DNA from: Bacteroidota bacterium
GTDB taxonomy: Bacteria; Bacteroidota; Bacteroidia; B-17B0; Aurantibacillaceae
DNA length: 64,000 nucleotides
Reading direction: 5' to 3'
NCBI GenBank assembly: GCA_021155905.1
Contig: JAJNBG010000004.1
Coordinates: 1-64,000, forward strand
This document shows, piece by piece, positions 23,471-32,258 of this stretch. The first letter of the stretch is position 1. Each line of letters opens with the position of its first letter. Below the pieces are notes generated by a model, which saw only the letters and a program-made list of their open reading frames with translations, was not told the DNA's origin and searched no databases. Both the position numbers and the translations under genes were made by a program.

Positions 23471-23564
23471 CAGACTGTTACCAGACTGTAAGAATAAAGC
23501 ACACCAGCTACAAGCATTGATATTGCTATAAGGTAGCTGGTTTGTTGTAGCCCGATTAGGGCTA
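23471..23564. other. Structured gap between terminase genes (repeats and two hairpins)
   Basis: A direct repeat CAGACTGT at 23471-23478 and 23482-23489, then a 9 bp hairpin ACCAGCTAC/GTAGCTGGT (23503-23511 with 23533-23541) and a 6 bp hairpin TAGCCC-N5-GGGCTA (23548-23564). No T tract follows either hairpin. The gap is a candidate packaging site. The inverted word of the second repeat, TTACAGTCTG, equals the arm-type integrase word. Confidence 0.55.
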
Positions 23565-23582
23565 AACCCACCAAAAAACTAA

Positions 23583-25037
23583 ATGAGTAAACCAATAAAC
23601 ATTGAATGGGTATCTTGGAATAAGATAGTAAATACCCATTATTTACCGATACTAAAAGACCAATCAAGAAACGTTATTCTTTATGGTGGTCGTTCTAGTG
23701 GTAAATCAAACTTTGTAGCTAAATGGCTTGTATTCAAGTGTCTTAATGACCCATACTTCAAGTGTATTCTAGTACGTGAAGTTGCTGATACAATCAAAGA
23801 ATCAAACTTTAAAGAAGTACGTTCAGCTATTGAAGACCTTGGGTTATCCCAATACTTCAAGATAACAGAAAACCCCTTACAAATCAAATGTATCAACGGT
23901 AACGGCTTTATAGCACGTGGTATGAGTGACATTACCAAGATAAAGGGTGTGCATAATGTTAGCTGTATCTGGTTTGATGAAGAGTTCCCAAAAACAATTG
24001 AAGATTATATCACCATCAGTACATCTGTAAGAACAAACAAAGCCCAAAACAAGTTAATCTTCACCATCAACCCAGAAGTATCAGAAGCAGACTACAAAGA
24101 TAATTACTTCTATAAGATGTTCTTTGCTAGTAACCCAACAGAAAAGACATTCACCAATGTAACCAGTGTTGATATAGGTGATAAGACTGTTGATATAAGC
24201 TACACCTGTCAACATTCAACGTATCTTAATAACAGGTGGACTACAGATGCATTTAAAGCTGAAATGCTTAGTATGCAGCGATTAAACCCAGCTAAGTATG
24301 TAACGTACTGTCTTGGTGAATGGGGTAACAAAGAAACGGGTGGATTATATCACAAACATTTTAGCCGTTCTACAAACACCTCTTCAAGTGTAACCTATAA
24401 TCCAGATTTAGCCCTCTTCTTAAGTGTGGATTTTAACGTCAACCCATTTTGTTCTGCTACCATTTGGCAAATAGATGAAGATAAGAACGTCTTGTGTATT
24501 GATGAGATAGCCAGCGTCACACCAAACAACAACACCAAGGGTATCTGTAAAGAATTCATTAGAAAGTATGCAAATCATTCTAGTGGCTTGTTTATTATGG
24601 GTGATGCATCTGGTAGAAACAAAGACACCAGAAGTGAACAAGGCTGGAATGACTACAAAATTATTGAAACCGAATTAAAGCACTACAAACCAGTCATAAA
24701 AGTACCTAGTAAAAATCCATCTATAGTTATGCGTGGTAATTTCATTAATACGCTGTTTTTAGGCGAAATTAAAGGGATTAACGTAATTATTTCAGATAAA
24801 TGTGTGCATTTAATTACTGATTTAATCAACCTAAAAGAAGATTCTGATGGTGGTACTAAAAAAGAAAAGGTATCAGAAAACGGTGTCACGTTTGAAAAGT
24901 GGGGACATCATAGCGATACACTAGCTTATTTTTTATGTGAAGCACTAAGAACTGAATATGGTATCTATCAACACGGTTGTGAAAAACCTAAACCAACACT
25001 TGTATTCAAGTCTTACAATCCCAAGACAAATTATTAA
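23583..25037 (+). CDS. Terminase large subunit
   Basis: 484 residues; motor ATPase and nuclease that packages DNA into procapsids. Walker A is GGRSSGKS at 35-42, Walker B and catalytic Glu are CIWFDEE ending at about 133-134, and the coupling motif is FTINPE near 160-165. The RNase H-like nuclease begins with FLSVDFNVNP (Asp283) and continues with GDASGRNKD and a C-terminal HHSDTLAYF. The layout is that of PBSX/Terminase_3-type proteins. Confidence 0.93.
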   Translation: MSKPINIEWVSWNKIVNTHYLPILKDQSRNVILYGGRSSGKSNFVAKWLVFKCLNDPYFKCILVREVADTIKESNFKEVRSAIEDLGLSQYFKITENPLQIKCINGNGFIARGMSDITKIKGVHNVSCIWFDEEFPKTIEDYITISTSVRTNKAQNKLIFTINPEVSEADYKDNYFYKMFFASNPTEKTFTNVTSVDIGDKTVDISYTCQHSTYLNNRWTTDAFKAEMLSMQRLNPAKYVTYCLGEWGNKETGGLYHKHFSRSTNTSSSVTYNPDLALFLSVDFNVNPFCSATIWQIDEDKNVLCIDEIASVTPNNNTKGICKEFIRKYANHSSGLFIMGDASGRNKDTRSEQGWNDYKIIETELKHYKPVIKVPSKNPSIVMRGNFINTLFLGEIKGINVIISDKCVHLITDLINLKEDSDGGTKKEKVSENGVTFEKWGHHSDTLAYFLCEALRTEYGIYQHGCEKPKPTLVFKSYNPKTNY

Positions 25038-25049
25038 ACGCTTGAAGGC

Positions 25050-25078
25050 GTTACAAAATCAATAAACAATACTATTTA
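25050..25078 (+). promoter_or_regulatory. Late-gene promoter motif, copy 2 (GTTACAAAA-N10-ATACTATTTA)
   Basis: GTTACAAAA at 25050-25058 and ATACTATTTA at 25069-25078; one base differs from the other copies in the second block. It lies 13 bases before the connector/portal unit. Confidence 0.75.
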
Positions 25079-25091
25079 TAATAAAACTACT

Positions 25092-25790
25092 ATGCGATTA
25101 CTTAGGCTAACAGACTATATAAAACAAATACAAAGTGATAATCTTAATCAGATTGTTGAAGGTAATTATAATACCCTTTTAGATGTTGAACAAGCTGCAC
25201 AAGCTGAAATGATTTCTTATTTAGCACAACGCTATGATGTTTCAAAGGTCTTTACCGACACAACAGAATTTGACATCACATCAACGTATTCAATTGATAA
25301 TCTAGTTGAATATACAGCACCAACTTTCAATTCATCATCAACTTATTCAACCAATGATAAGGTAGTTTATTCTGGTAGCGTTTATTCAAGTGTATCTGGT
25401 TCAACAGGTGTATTACCATCAACTGGTACAACATCTTGGTCTTATGTTACTACTGACAAAAGCCTTTATTATGCTATATCAGCTACTACAGGAAATTACC
25501 CAGATGATACAGCGTATTGGGTGAAGGGTGATAATAGAAATCAGCAAATCGTAATGTATATGGTTGATATTACCCTGTATCATTTGCATTCAAGAATTAA
25601 TCCGAGGCAAATACCAGAGGTAAGAATGATAAGATATGACGGTGCAAATGCTTTTCAAAGTGGTGGTGCTATTGGGTGGCTTAAAAAGGTTGCAAGTGGT
25701 GATGTAACCGCTGCACTGCCAACAATAACCCCAGAACAAGGTGTGAGCATCAGATGGGGTAGCATAACAAGAAACACAAACAATTATTAA
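25092..25790 (+). CDS. Mu gp36-like head-tail connector with inserted small domain
   Basis: 232 residues. The ends match DUF1320/Mu gp36-type connectors: MRLLRLTDYIKQIQSDNLNQ and AEMISYLAQRYDVSKVF at the N-terminus, QQIVMYMVDITLYHLHSRIN and a C-terminal helix GGAIGWLKKVASGDVTAALP. Between about residues 75 and 150 there is an insert with the pattern TYSTNDKVVYSGSVYSSVSG then STGVLPSTGTTSWSYV, resembling a carbohydrate-binding ChtBD3-like module. The same module occurs in 30597..31256. It overlaps the portal start by one base. Confidence 0.7.
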   Translation: MRLLRLTDYIKQIQSDNLNQIVEGNYNTLLDVEQAAQAEMISYLAQRYDVSKVFTDTTEFDITSTYSIDNLVEYTAPTFNSSSTYSTNDKVVYSGSVYSSVSGSTGVLPSTGTTSWSYVTTDKSLYYAISATTGNYPDDTAYWVKGDNRNQQIVMYMVDITLYHLHSRINPRQIPEVRMIRYDGANAFQSGGAIGWLKKVASGDVTAALPTITPEQGVSIRWGSITRNTNNY

Positions 25791-27061
25791 TGAAAATACT
25801 AGGATATGATATAAGCTTAAATAAGATTCAAAATGCTACACCAACTCAAAGTCAAGCGTTACCAGAAAAATCAAATATTTTCAGAACACAAGTTAAGTAT
25901 CAACAAACACTTTCAAGAACACGTCAAGACATTGCAACATATCGTTCTGCACTTCAAAGTGCAGAATCAATAACATACCCAAATAGAACTGAATTATACC
26001 GTCTATACAAAGACATCGTAATGGATGCACATCTTGCATCTCTAATTGATACAAGAAAAAAAGCAATCCTAGCTAGTTCATTTATCGTGACGAAAAACGG
26101 TAAAGAAAAATTAGAGAAAACAGAATTCTTACAAAAGAAGTGGTTTTATGATTTTACGAATCTAGCGATGGATTCAATTTTTTGGGGTCATAGTCTTATT
26201 CAATTTGGTGATTTCGTAAATGATGAATTTACTAATCTAAGTCTTGTACCACGTGAATATGTGAAGCCAGAATTTAATGTTGTTGTAAGCAACCCATCAC
26301 TTATGACTGGTGTATCTTATTTAGAAACACCATTTAAAGAATGGGTTATTGGTGTAGGTGATAGGAATTGTTTAGGCTTGTTATCCCAAGCAGCCCCACT
26401 AGTTTTGTGGAAAAAAAATGCATTAGCTGGATGGGCTAACTATATTGAATTGATAAGCATACCAATTAGAATTGGTAAGACCGATACACGAGATGAAAAG
26501 ACCCGTGCTAATATGGAAGAAATGCTTAAGACTATGGGTCAAGCTGCTTATGGTATTTTTGACTTAGAAGATACGATTGAATTAATTGAATCAAGAAATA
26601 CAAGCCCTTATGAAATCTTTGATAAGATGATTGAAAGGTGTAATTCAGAATTAGCAAAATTAATTCTTGGTCAAACTTCTACATCAGACCAGAAATCTTA
26701 TGTGGGTGCTGCAAATGTACACGAACGTGTAATGCACCAAGTAAATGAAGCAGATGAAATCTTTATTGAAAACATCTTTACATACCAACTTGTGCCGTTT
26801 CTTAATATGCACGGTCTTGGATTTAATAACCTAAAGATTGAATCAGAAGCTGATGATGAATTAACCCTTCAAGATAAAGCTAAGATTGATATTGAATTAC
26901 TTAAGTTCTATGAAATACCAGCTGAATATATTCTTGAAACTTATGGTACACCAGTAATTCCAAGAACAATATCACCAAAAACAACAGATACACTAGATGA
27001 TTCCAAAATAACAGATGTAACAAATAAGCTTTCTGATTATTATGGTGATAGCAAGTTGTAA
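25790..27061 (+). CDS. Portal protein (Mu gp29-like, DUF935)
   Basis: 423 residues. Mu-type portal words are visible: TELYRLYKDIVMDAHLASLI, DTRKKAILASSFIVTKNGK, SLVPREYVKPEF, and GAANVHERVMHQVNEADEIF near the C-terminus, the usual DUF935 helix. The portal forms the dodecameric DNA gate at the capsid vertex. The adjacent connector, MuF-like and MuG-like genes support a Mu-type head module. It overlaps the next gene by 20 bases. Confidence 0.88.
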   Translation: MKILGYDISLNKIQNATPTQSQALPEKSNIFRTQVKYQQTLSRTRQDIATYRSALQSAESITYPNRTELYRLYKDIVMDAHLASLIDTRKKAILASSFIVTKNGKEKLEKTEFLQKKWFYDFTNLAMDSIFWGHSLIQFGDFVNDEFTNLSLVPREYVKPEFNVVVSNPSLMTGVSYLETPFKEWVIGVGDRNCLGLLSQAAPLVLWKKNALAGWANYIELISIPIRIGKTDTRDEKTRANMEEMLKTMGQAAYGIFDLEDTIELIESRNTSPYEIFDKMIERCNSELAKLILGQTSTSDQKSYVGAANVHERVMHQVNEADEIFIENIFTYQLVPFLNMHGLGFNNLKIESEADDELTLQDKAKIDIELLKFYEIPAEYILETYGTPVIPRTISPKTTDTLDDSKITDVTNKLSDYYGDSKL

Positions 27062-28571
27062 GTACTGCAACCATATTGAGAATGCCGATAAGATAAATCT
27101 GTTTAGTGACGATGAAACGAATAAGATACTAGAAAGCATTTTTGATGGTAGCATCAAGATTGATAGTCTTAGTATTGAAATGTATGAAAAGATTGCTACC
27201 AGATTAACTGATGCAGTCTTTAAAGGGTTTGGTAAAAATTTATTTAATACTGAATTCGGTACACCAGACCACAAGATGCTTGAATCACTTAGAGAAAACG
27301 TTTATGTGTTTTCAGCTGCTAAGACATATCAACAAACAAAAGAAATATCAAGCCTGTTAACTAATAAAGATGGTAAGGTATCATTTAGCGATTTTAAAAA
27401 ACAAGCTAAAACGGTCTTTGAAAAACATAATGAAAATTATCTGTATGCTGAGTATAACAGTGCTATAGCACAAGCAAGAAGTGCTAGTATGTGGATGGAT
27501 TTTGAAAAGGATAAATCAATATATCCACAACTAGAATACTTAACAGCTGGTGATGCTAGGGTAAGAATTGAACACGCTGCACTTAATGGAATCATAAGAC
27601 GTGTTGATGATAAATTCTGGGATTTGTATATGCCTCCAAACGGTTTTAACTGTCGTTGTACAGTGCTTCAAGTACGTGGTGAAATGGAAACTGATTTATC
27701 AACCAAGACACCACCAACAAAAAAAGAAGTACCAGAAATATTTAGGTTCAACGCTGGAAAAGAAAAAATAATCTTTAGTAAGTCACACCCATATTTTGAA
27801 GTACCAAAAGAAGATAAAAAACTTGCATTAAAGAACTTCAATTTACCGTTACCGAAAAAAACAGTTAAAGGTGAATTTCAACCAGCAACAACAATTAATG
27901 ATGTTGTAAGTCGAATGCTTAAAGCTGGTGTTGAATCTGTAAACCTGAAGGGTATGGATATTGAACACGCTAACAGCGTATTAAAAGCTGTTGAAAGTGA
28001 AAATGCTAAGTCACCATTAAAACTTAGTTCAATTGAAACCTTTAAAAGAAAATCAAGCAGGGCTAAAGCACTTTATTATTATGGGTCACAAAAGATAACA
28101 ATCAATATTGACTTAGTTGGTTATAAAGCACCACCTGTATCAACATATCCAGAGCAGATTGAGAAAATCGTTAAACAAATTGAAACGGTCAAGGGGTATA
28201 TAGGTAATAATAGATATAGTCAAAGTGATGTTTTAAAATCCATTTCAAGACTGAATAGAAGTAAAACTGAAATTGAATATAAGATGTTAAAGAATGAACC
28301 GATTAAAAAATGGTCAATGTCTACAACTGATGATACTAAACAATCACTTGAAAGAACTATAATTCACGAAATAGGACATCATAGAGATGAAATGACTAAG
28401 AAGTCTAATCTGAATTTTTTCTTTAATAAAAACACTGCACCAACAACGTATGGTGCTACAAATAAAGCAGAATATTTTGCTGAGTGGTACACATCATACC
28501 GAGTAAATGGTGATAAAGATGTACCAAAAGACATTTTAAAAATATTTGAACATATAGATGGAAAACATTAG
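27042..28571 (+). CDS. MuF-like minor head protein fused to an HExxH metallopeptidase-like domain
   Basis: 509 residues. Residues about 90-225 are the Mu gpF head-morphogenesis domain (YAEYNSAIAQARSASMWMDF, LEYLTAGDARVRIEHAALNG, MPPNGFNCRCTVLQV). After a linker, residues about 400-509 carry HEIGHH (His442, Glu443, His446) with downstream glutamates at 477 and 481 in NKAEYFAEWYTSY, the layout of a zincin peptidase. MuF proteins are packaged and can carry C-terminal enzyme domains delivered with the DNA. The peptidase could act in head maturation or after injection; no substrate is indicated. Confidence 0.8.
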   Translation: MVIASCKYCNHIENADKINLFSDDETNKILESIFDGSIKIDSLSIEMYEKIATRLTDAVFKGFGKNLFNTEFGTPDHKMLESLRENVYVFSAAKTYQQTKEISSLLTNKDGKVSFSDFKKQAKTVFEKHNENYLYAEYNSAIAQARSASMWMDFEKDKSIYPQLEYLTAGDARVRIEHAALNGIIRRVDDKFWDLYMPPNGFNCRCTVLQVRGEMETDLSTKTPPTKKEVPEIFRFNAGKEKIIFSKSHPYFEVPKEDKKLALKNFNLPLPKKTVKGEFQPATTINDVVSRMLKAGVESVNLKGMDIEHANSVLKAVESENAKSPLKLSSIETFKRKSSRAKALYYYGSQKITINIDLVGYKAPPVSTYPEQIEKIVKQIETVKGYIGNNRYSQSDVLKSISRLNRSKTEIEYKMLKNEPIKKWSMSTTDDTKQSLERTIIHEIGHHRDEMTKKSNLNFFFNKNTAPTTYGATNKAEYFAEWYTSYRVNGDKDVPKDILKIFEHIDGKH

Positions 28572-28731
28572 ATGTATTAACTGTAAAAATTATGTAGGGG
28601 GTTTAATATGCCTTGCATTTGAAACTATACCAGAAGAAATTCTTACTGGTGAAAACGACCACGAAAAACCTTTACCAAACCAAGATAATGATATCATATA
28701 TGAACCACTAGATGAAGAACAACCAAGCTAA
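28558..28731 (+). CDS. Small CxxC protein next to MuF (57 aa)
   Basis: Reads MENIRCINCKNYVGGLICLA then FETIPEEILTGENDHEKPLP, ending DIIYEPLDEEQPS. Three cysteines (CxxC plus C) and the phrase IPEEIxxGENDHxKPxPxQ are those of a small protein often found after MuF genes in phages. It overlaps MuF by 14 bases and the next gene by 20 bases, so it is embedded in the operon. Confidence 0.75.
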   Translation: MENIRCINCKNYVGGLICLAFETIPEEILTGENDHEKPLPNQDNDIIYEPLDEEQPS

Positions 28732-29242
28732 TAAATTAAAAAAATTCCTTAAAGACCATAAGCAAGCTGTTGAAGAATTTGTTGTTGTTATGGGTGTTGA
28801 AGCAAAGAACCACTTTGTAAGAAACTTTAATAGACAGGGTTTTCTTGATGAAGCTGTTGACCCTTGGCAAAAAAGGAAAAACAAAAGGGGTAGTGGTAGG
28901 GGTATTCTTATCAAGACTGGCGATTTAAAACGAAGCATCAGAATCATAAGAAAAAGTAGAAACGGTGTTACCATTGGTAGTGATTTACCTTATGCTAAGA
29001 TTCATAATGAAGGTGGTTCAATAAGTAAGAGTGCTAGAAATGCTACACTTAATTTCAAGATTAAAAGTAACGGGTCAAGCCGTTTTGCTAAAGCTAAGAA
29101 TGCAAACTTTCAACAAGATGTACATATTGGTAAGCACACAATAAGAATGCCTAAGCGTCAATTCATTGGTCATTCTGGTCAATTAACCAGAAAACTAGCC
29201 TTGATGTTAAGAGCTGAAATAAGAAAAGTATTTAACCGATAA
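28712..29242 (+). CDS. Mu gpG-like virion morphogenesis / tail completion protein
   Basis: 176 residues. The pattern is that of the phage virion morphogenesis family: a helical N-terminus (VEEFVVVMGVEAKNHFVRNF), then GILIKTGDLKRSIRI, GVTIGSDLPYAKIHNEGGSI, and MPKRQFIGHSGQLTRKL near the end, where 'P-x-RxFIG' is typical. It helps to join or complete the head-tail interface. Follows the CxxC gene in the same operon. Confidence 0.85.
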   Translation: MKNNQANKLKKFLKDHKQAVEEFVVVMGVEAKNHFVRNFNRQGFLDEAVDPWQKRKNKRGSGRGILIKTGDLKRSIRIIRKSRNGVTIGSDLPYAKIHNEGGSISKSARNATLNFKIKSNGSSRFAKAKNANFQQDVHIGKHTIRMPKRQFIGHSGQLTRKLALMLRAEIRKVFNR

Positions 29243-29740
29243 ATGGAATTAGAATTATTTGTTGCACTTAAGAATGAGATAGCAACAAAACTTGGTGACA
29301 AGATTAAACATATAGCACTTTGGAATAACCAATTTTATCATTCTAATGTTGAACTTGATGAACAAGCCTTTGATTACCCTTGTGTATTCCTAGAATTTTC
29401 ACAAAGCAATTTTAGAAATTTATCACAAGGTGTTCAACAATTTGATATAACGATTTCTACACACTTAGGTTTTGTATCATTTAAAACAGATGATGTTGAA
29501 ATCTTAACTATCAAACAAGAATTGTATAGTGTCATTCAAAGATTCAGAAACGAATACTTTGATAAGTTAACAAGGGTTTCTGATAGACCCGATTATGACC
29601 ACGATAATGTACAGGTCTTTGTTACCGAATATACAACAACTGGTAAAGACTATACAAAAGATATTAGACCAAGCGTCCTAGTAACACCATTGCTTGATTT
29701 ATCAGCATCAACAATATCCCTTAGTGGAATAACAATTTAA
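29243..29740 (+). CDS. Tail terminator / tail completion-like protein
   Basis: 165 residues, directly after gpG. Features are DYPCVFLEFSQSNFRNLSQG, FDITISTHLGFVSFKTDD, and VQVFVTEYTTTGKDYT, an alternating alpha/beta pattern with a beta sheet suited to ring-forming tail terminator proteins (Mu gp37/HK97 gp10-like). Position supports this; sequence motifs are weak. Confidence 0.55.
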   Translation: MELELFVALKNEIATKLGDKIKHIALWNNQFYHSNVELDEQAFDYPCVFLEFSQSNFRNLSQGVQQFDITISTHLGFVSFKTDDVEILTIKQELYSVIQRFRNEYFDKLTRVSDRPDYDHDNVQVFVTEYTTTGKDYTKDIRPSVLVTPLLDLSASTISLSGITI

Positions 29741-29755
29741 TTAAAGAAACTATGA

Positions 29756-30595
29756 ATGTCAAGAACTATCAACCAAATCAAACAAACACTAGATGATGCA
29801 CAAGCACTACAACCAGAATTATCTGCTTTAAACAGCCCAAGCCAGACTTCAATATATAACCTATGGAAATATATCACAGCTGTTGCTATATGGATTCACG
29901 AATCACTTCTTGATTTATTTAAAGCCGAAATTGAAACAACAATTTCAAAAGCACCTGTAGGTACTGAATCTTGGGTCACACAAAAATGTTTTGATTTTCA
30001 ATATGATTCAACCACACCACAAATTGTGCAGATGGTTGACTTTGTACCGAATTACGACCCTATTGATGATACCAAGAAGATTATCACTAGATGCAGTGTA
30101 AAGACCTTACCAAATAAGATTGTTACGGTAAAGCTTGCTAAAGAAGAACCACCAGTACCATTAACAACACCAGAATTAAATTCTATTCAAGGTTACCTTG
30201 ATGATATTTCTTTTGCTGGTGTTCAATATAACACCACATCAACTAGCCCCGATTATCTATATCTAAACGCTGAAATTTTCTATAATGGTCAATATGCAGC
30301 AATCATATCAGCAACAACAATTACTGCTATCAATAACTATCTATCTACTATACCATTTGATGGTCAAGTGAGAATAGCAAGTCTTGAAGACGCAATTCAA
30401 GCTGTTGGTGGTGTGACTGACTTAGTAATAAGCGACCTAGCATTAAGAGCAAATGCAGTACCATTTAGTGGTGCTACATATATGGTTCAAAATAAAACAA
30501 CTGTTTATAATAAATACGGTCTTTCATCTGGTTATGTAGTACCAGAGTTAACCCCAAATGATTTATCAGTTAGCCTAACATTTACAACAGAATAA
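29756..30595 (+). CDS. Baseplate J-like (wedge) protein
   Basis: 279 residues. The N-terminus has KQTLDDAQALQPELSALNSP, then NLWKYITAVAIWIHESLLDL. The middle and end (YLYLNAEIFYNGQYAAIISA, INNYLSTIPFDGQVRIASL, EDAIQAVGGVTDLVISDLAL) match baseplate J/gp47 wedge proteins, in which the strand-helix pattern with IxxAIxxVxGVxDV is typical. It lies within the head-gene cluster, before the protease and capsid. Confidence 0.75.
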   Translation: MSRTINQIKQTLDDAQALQPELSALNSPSQTSIYNLWKYITAVAIWIHESLLDLFKAEIETTISKAPVGTESWVTQKCFDFQYDSTTPQIVQMVDFVPNYDPIDDTKKIITRCSVKTLPNKIVTVKLAKEEPPVPLTTPELNSIQGYLDDISFAGVQYNTTSTSPDYLYLNAEIFYNGQYAAIISATTITAINNYLSTIPFDGQVRIASLEDAIQAVGGVTDLVISDLALRANAVPFSGATYMVQNKTTVYNKYGLSSGYVVPELTPNDLSVSLTFTTE

Positions 30596-30596
30596 T

Positions 30597-31256
30597 ATGT
30601 CAATATTTACCGTCAATTTTTCTGGCTTATGGAAAAACTTAACACCACCAGTATTAAGAAAGCCAGTTCATCAAGCTTGGGGTGATGTATTGCTTGAACC
30701 AGTTCAATATTTACGTGACCTAACATTCAATGATTATGCTGATGGTTCTAGCTATTCACCATATACTGGTACTACAACCTATGTAACTGGTGACCGTGCC
30801 ATTTATACCAACAGGGGTGTATATGAATCTATATCTGGTTCAACAAACGTATTACCAACTGATACCAACTATTGGAATCTGGTTAATTCAAATTATATCG
30901 GTGTAAGGGAACGTGTGAAATATAACGCTCAAAAGATGGGATTTGAACACGGGTTGAATAGATGGTTTCAATGTACTGGTATTTATATCAACAATAACCC
31001 AATACTTAATACTGGTTTATTAATGGGTAATACAGGTGCTTATTCATCTGCATTATCTAATACATCAAACCCAACATCAGCAAGCTACTTGATTAATAAC
31101 TATTCTGGTTCAACTACCAACTGCTATACAATCTATGTACCAACAGCTGTATATAATGGGTTGGGCGTAACCAACATTGAACGTGAAAACGTGGTAAGAA
31201 GCTTTGCTGATAATTATAATCTAGCTGGTATGATTTACAACGTAGTAGCATACTAA
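30597..31256 (+). CDS. Baseplate-associated protein with ChtBD3-like module
   Basis: 219 residues; starts one base after the baseplate J gene. Begins MSIFTVNFSGLWKNLTPPVL and WGDVLLEPVQYLRDL, then carries TTYVTGDRAIYTNRGVYESI and SGSTNVLPTDTNYWNLV, the same short module as in 25092..25790. The rest is rich in Asn, Ser, Tyr and Gly. By position it is the partner of the J protein (tail protein I or wedge-fibre adaptor). Confidence 0.5.
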   Translation: MSIFTVNFSGLWKNLTPPVLRKPVHQAWGDVLLEPVQYLRDLTFNDYADGSSYSPYTGTTTYVTGDRAIYTNRGVYESISGSTNVLPTDTNYWNLVNSNYIGVRERVKYNAQKMGFEHGLNRWFQCTGIYINNNPILNTGLLMGNTGAYSSALSNTSNPTSASYLINNYSGSTTNCYTIYVPTAVYNGLGVTNIERENVVRSFADNYNLAGMIYNVVAY

Positions 31257-31285
31257 AATAACATAAGAATAAAGAATAAAACAAA

Positions 31286-32167
31286 ATGAAAAAAATCTAT
31301 ACTGGGTATGTTGTTGACCCATCAATTCAACAGCCTTTCACAACTAAATCGCTTGACTTTTTACAAAACGCAAATAAAGAAATGATTAATGTTTTATGTA
31401 GAACATTTATTATGCAAAAGGGTCTATCTTACAATACAAGTGTACCATATTATTTTGCACCAACTACTATGTCATTCCCTTGTGATGGTAGTATCTTTTT
31501 CAATAATGAATTATACATTATGGCTGAAAACTATGCTGGTTTAGATTATTGTATGATTGATTCAACAGCTGATGCAGTAGCAGACCCATTAACATTTACT
31601 GATGGTTTCAATAGAAACGTACACCAAAACAGATACTTAACATTCACAAGTGATGTGAATGATGCTTTATTTGCAGTTAGTGCAATTACTACTGTATCAG
31701 CTGCACCCGTGCCAGTTGAACAACCAAAACCAGTATCAGCATATAATATTTATGGTAACTCTGGTGTACAGTTTGGAGCAATAACAGGTTTTTCACAATC
31801 CTTAAAGTGTACTTCAGAAATATTTGATGATGATAACCTATACAATACATCAACTGGTGTATATACGTGTCCTGAAGATGGATACTATAGAGTGACTGGT
31901 AAATGTAGGTTTACTATGCACGAAACACTAACAGATGGTGACATTCTATTCTATGTCTATAAAAATGGTTCTGGTTATACCACTTGGGAATTTGAAAGGC
32001 TTTATGATGGTAACTATGAAATTATCTATGCAGAAGGTGATGCAATTGTGAAAGCAAACGCTGGTGATACAATTGAACTTTATGTTGTAGGGGGTTGGAC
32101 AGCACCAGCTACTGCTTATGTAAGAACCAGTAATGTAATTGTACTCTTTGAGTACCTATATCAATAA
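31286..32167 (+). CDS. Tail-tip or fibre protein with C-terminal C1q/TNF-like jelly roll
   Basis: 293 residues. The N-terminal ~150 residues look like a virion-attachment part (MKKIYTGYVVDPSIQQPFTT). The C-terminal ~130 residues fit a C1q/TNF-like fold: FDDDNLYNTSTGVYTCPEDG, YYRVTGKCRFTM, DILFYVYKNGSG, then IVKANAGDTIELYVVGGW and VIVLFEYLYQ. Such trimeric jelly rolls are receptor-binding heads on phage fibres. It is the last gene before a terminator. Confidence 0.7.
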   Translation: MKKIYTGYVVDPSIQQPFTTKSLDFLQNANKEMINVLCRTFIMQKGLSYNTSVPYYFAPTTMSFPCDGSIFFNNELYIMAENYAGLDYCMIDSTADAVADPLTFTDGFNRNVHQNRYLTFTSDVNDALFAVSAITTVSAAPVPVEQPKPVSAYNIYGNSGVQFGAITGFSQSLKCTSEIFDDDNLYNTSTGVYTCPEDGYYRVTGKCRFTMHETLTDGDILFYVYKNGSGYTTWEFERLYDGNYEIIYAEGDAIVKANAGDTIELYVVGGWTAPATAYVRTSNVIVLFEYLYQ

Positions 32168-32202
32168 CCGAGGTTTTTTAGTTTTTACCTCTGGTAGTAG
32201 TC

Positions 32203-32235
32203 AAGCCCTAGCTGATAAAGTTGGGGCTTTTCTAT
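32203..32235 (+). terminator. Terminator closing the first late structural unit
   Basis: Stem AAGCCCTA with TGGGGCTT (one G-U pair) over an 11-base loop, then TTTTCTATT. It lies 24 bases upstream of the third late-promoter motif, cleanly separating two transcription units. Confidence 0.7.
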
Positions 32236-32258
32236 TCCTATATATTTTAATCAAACCT

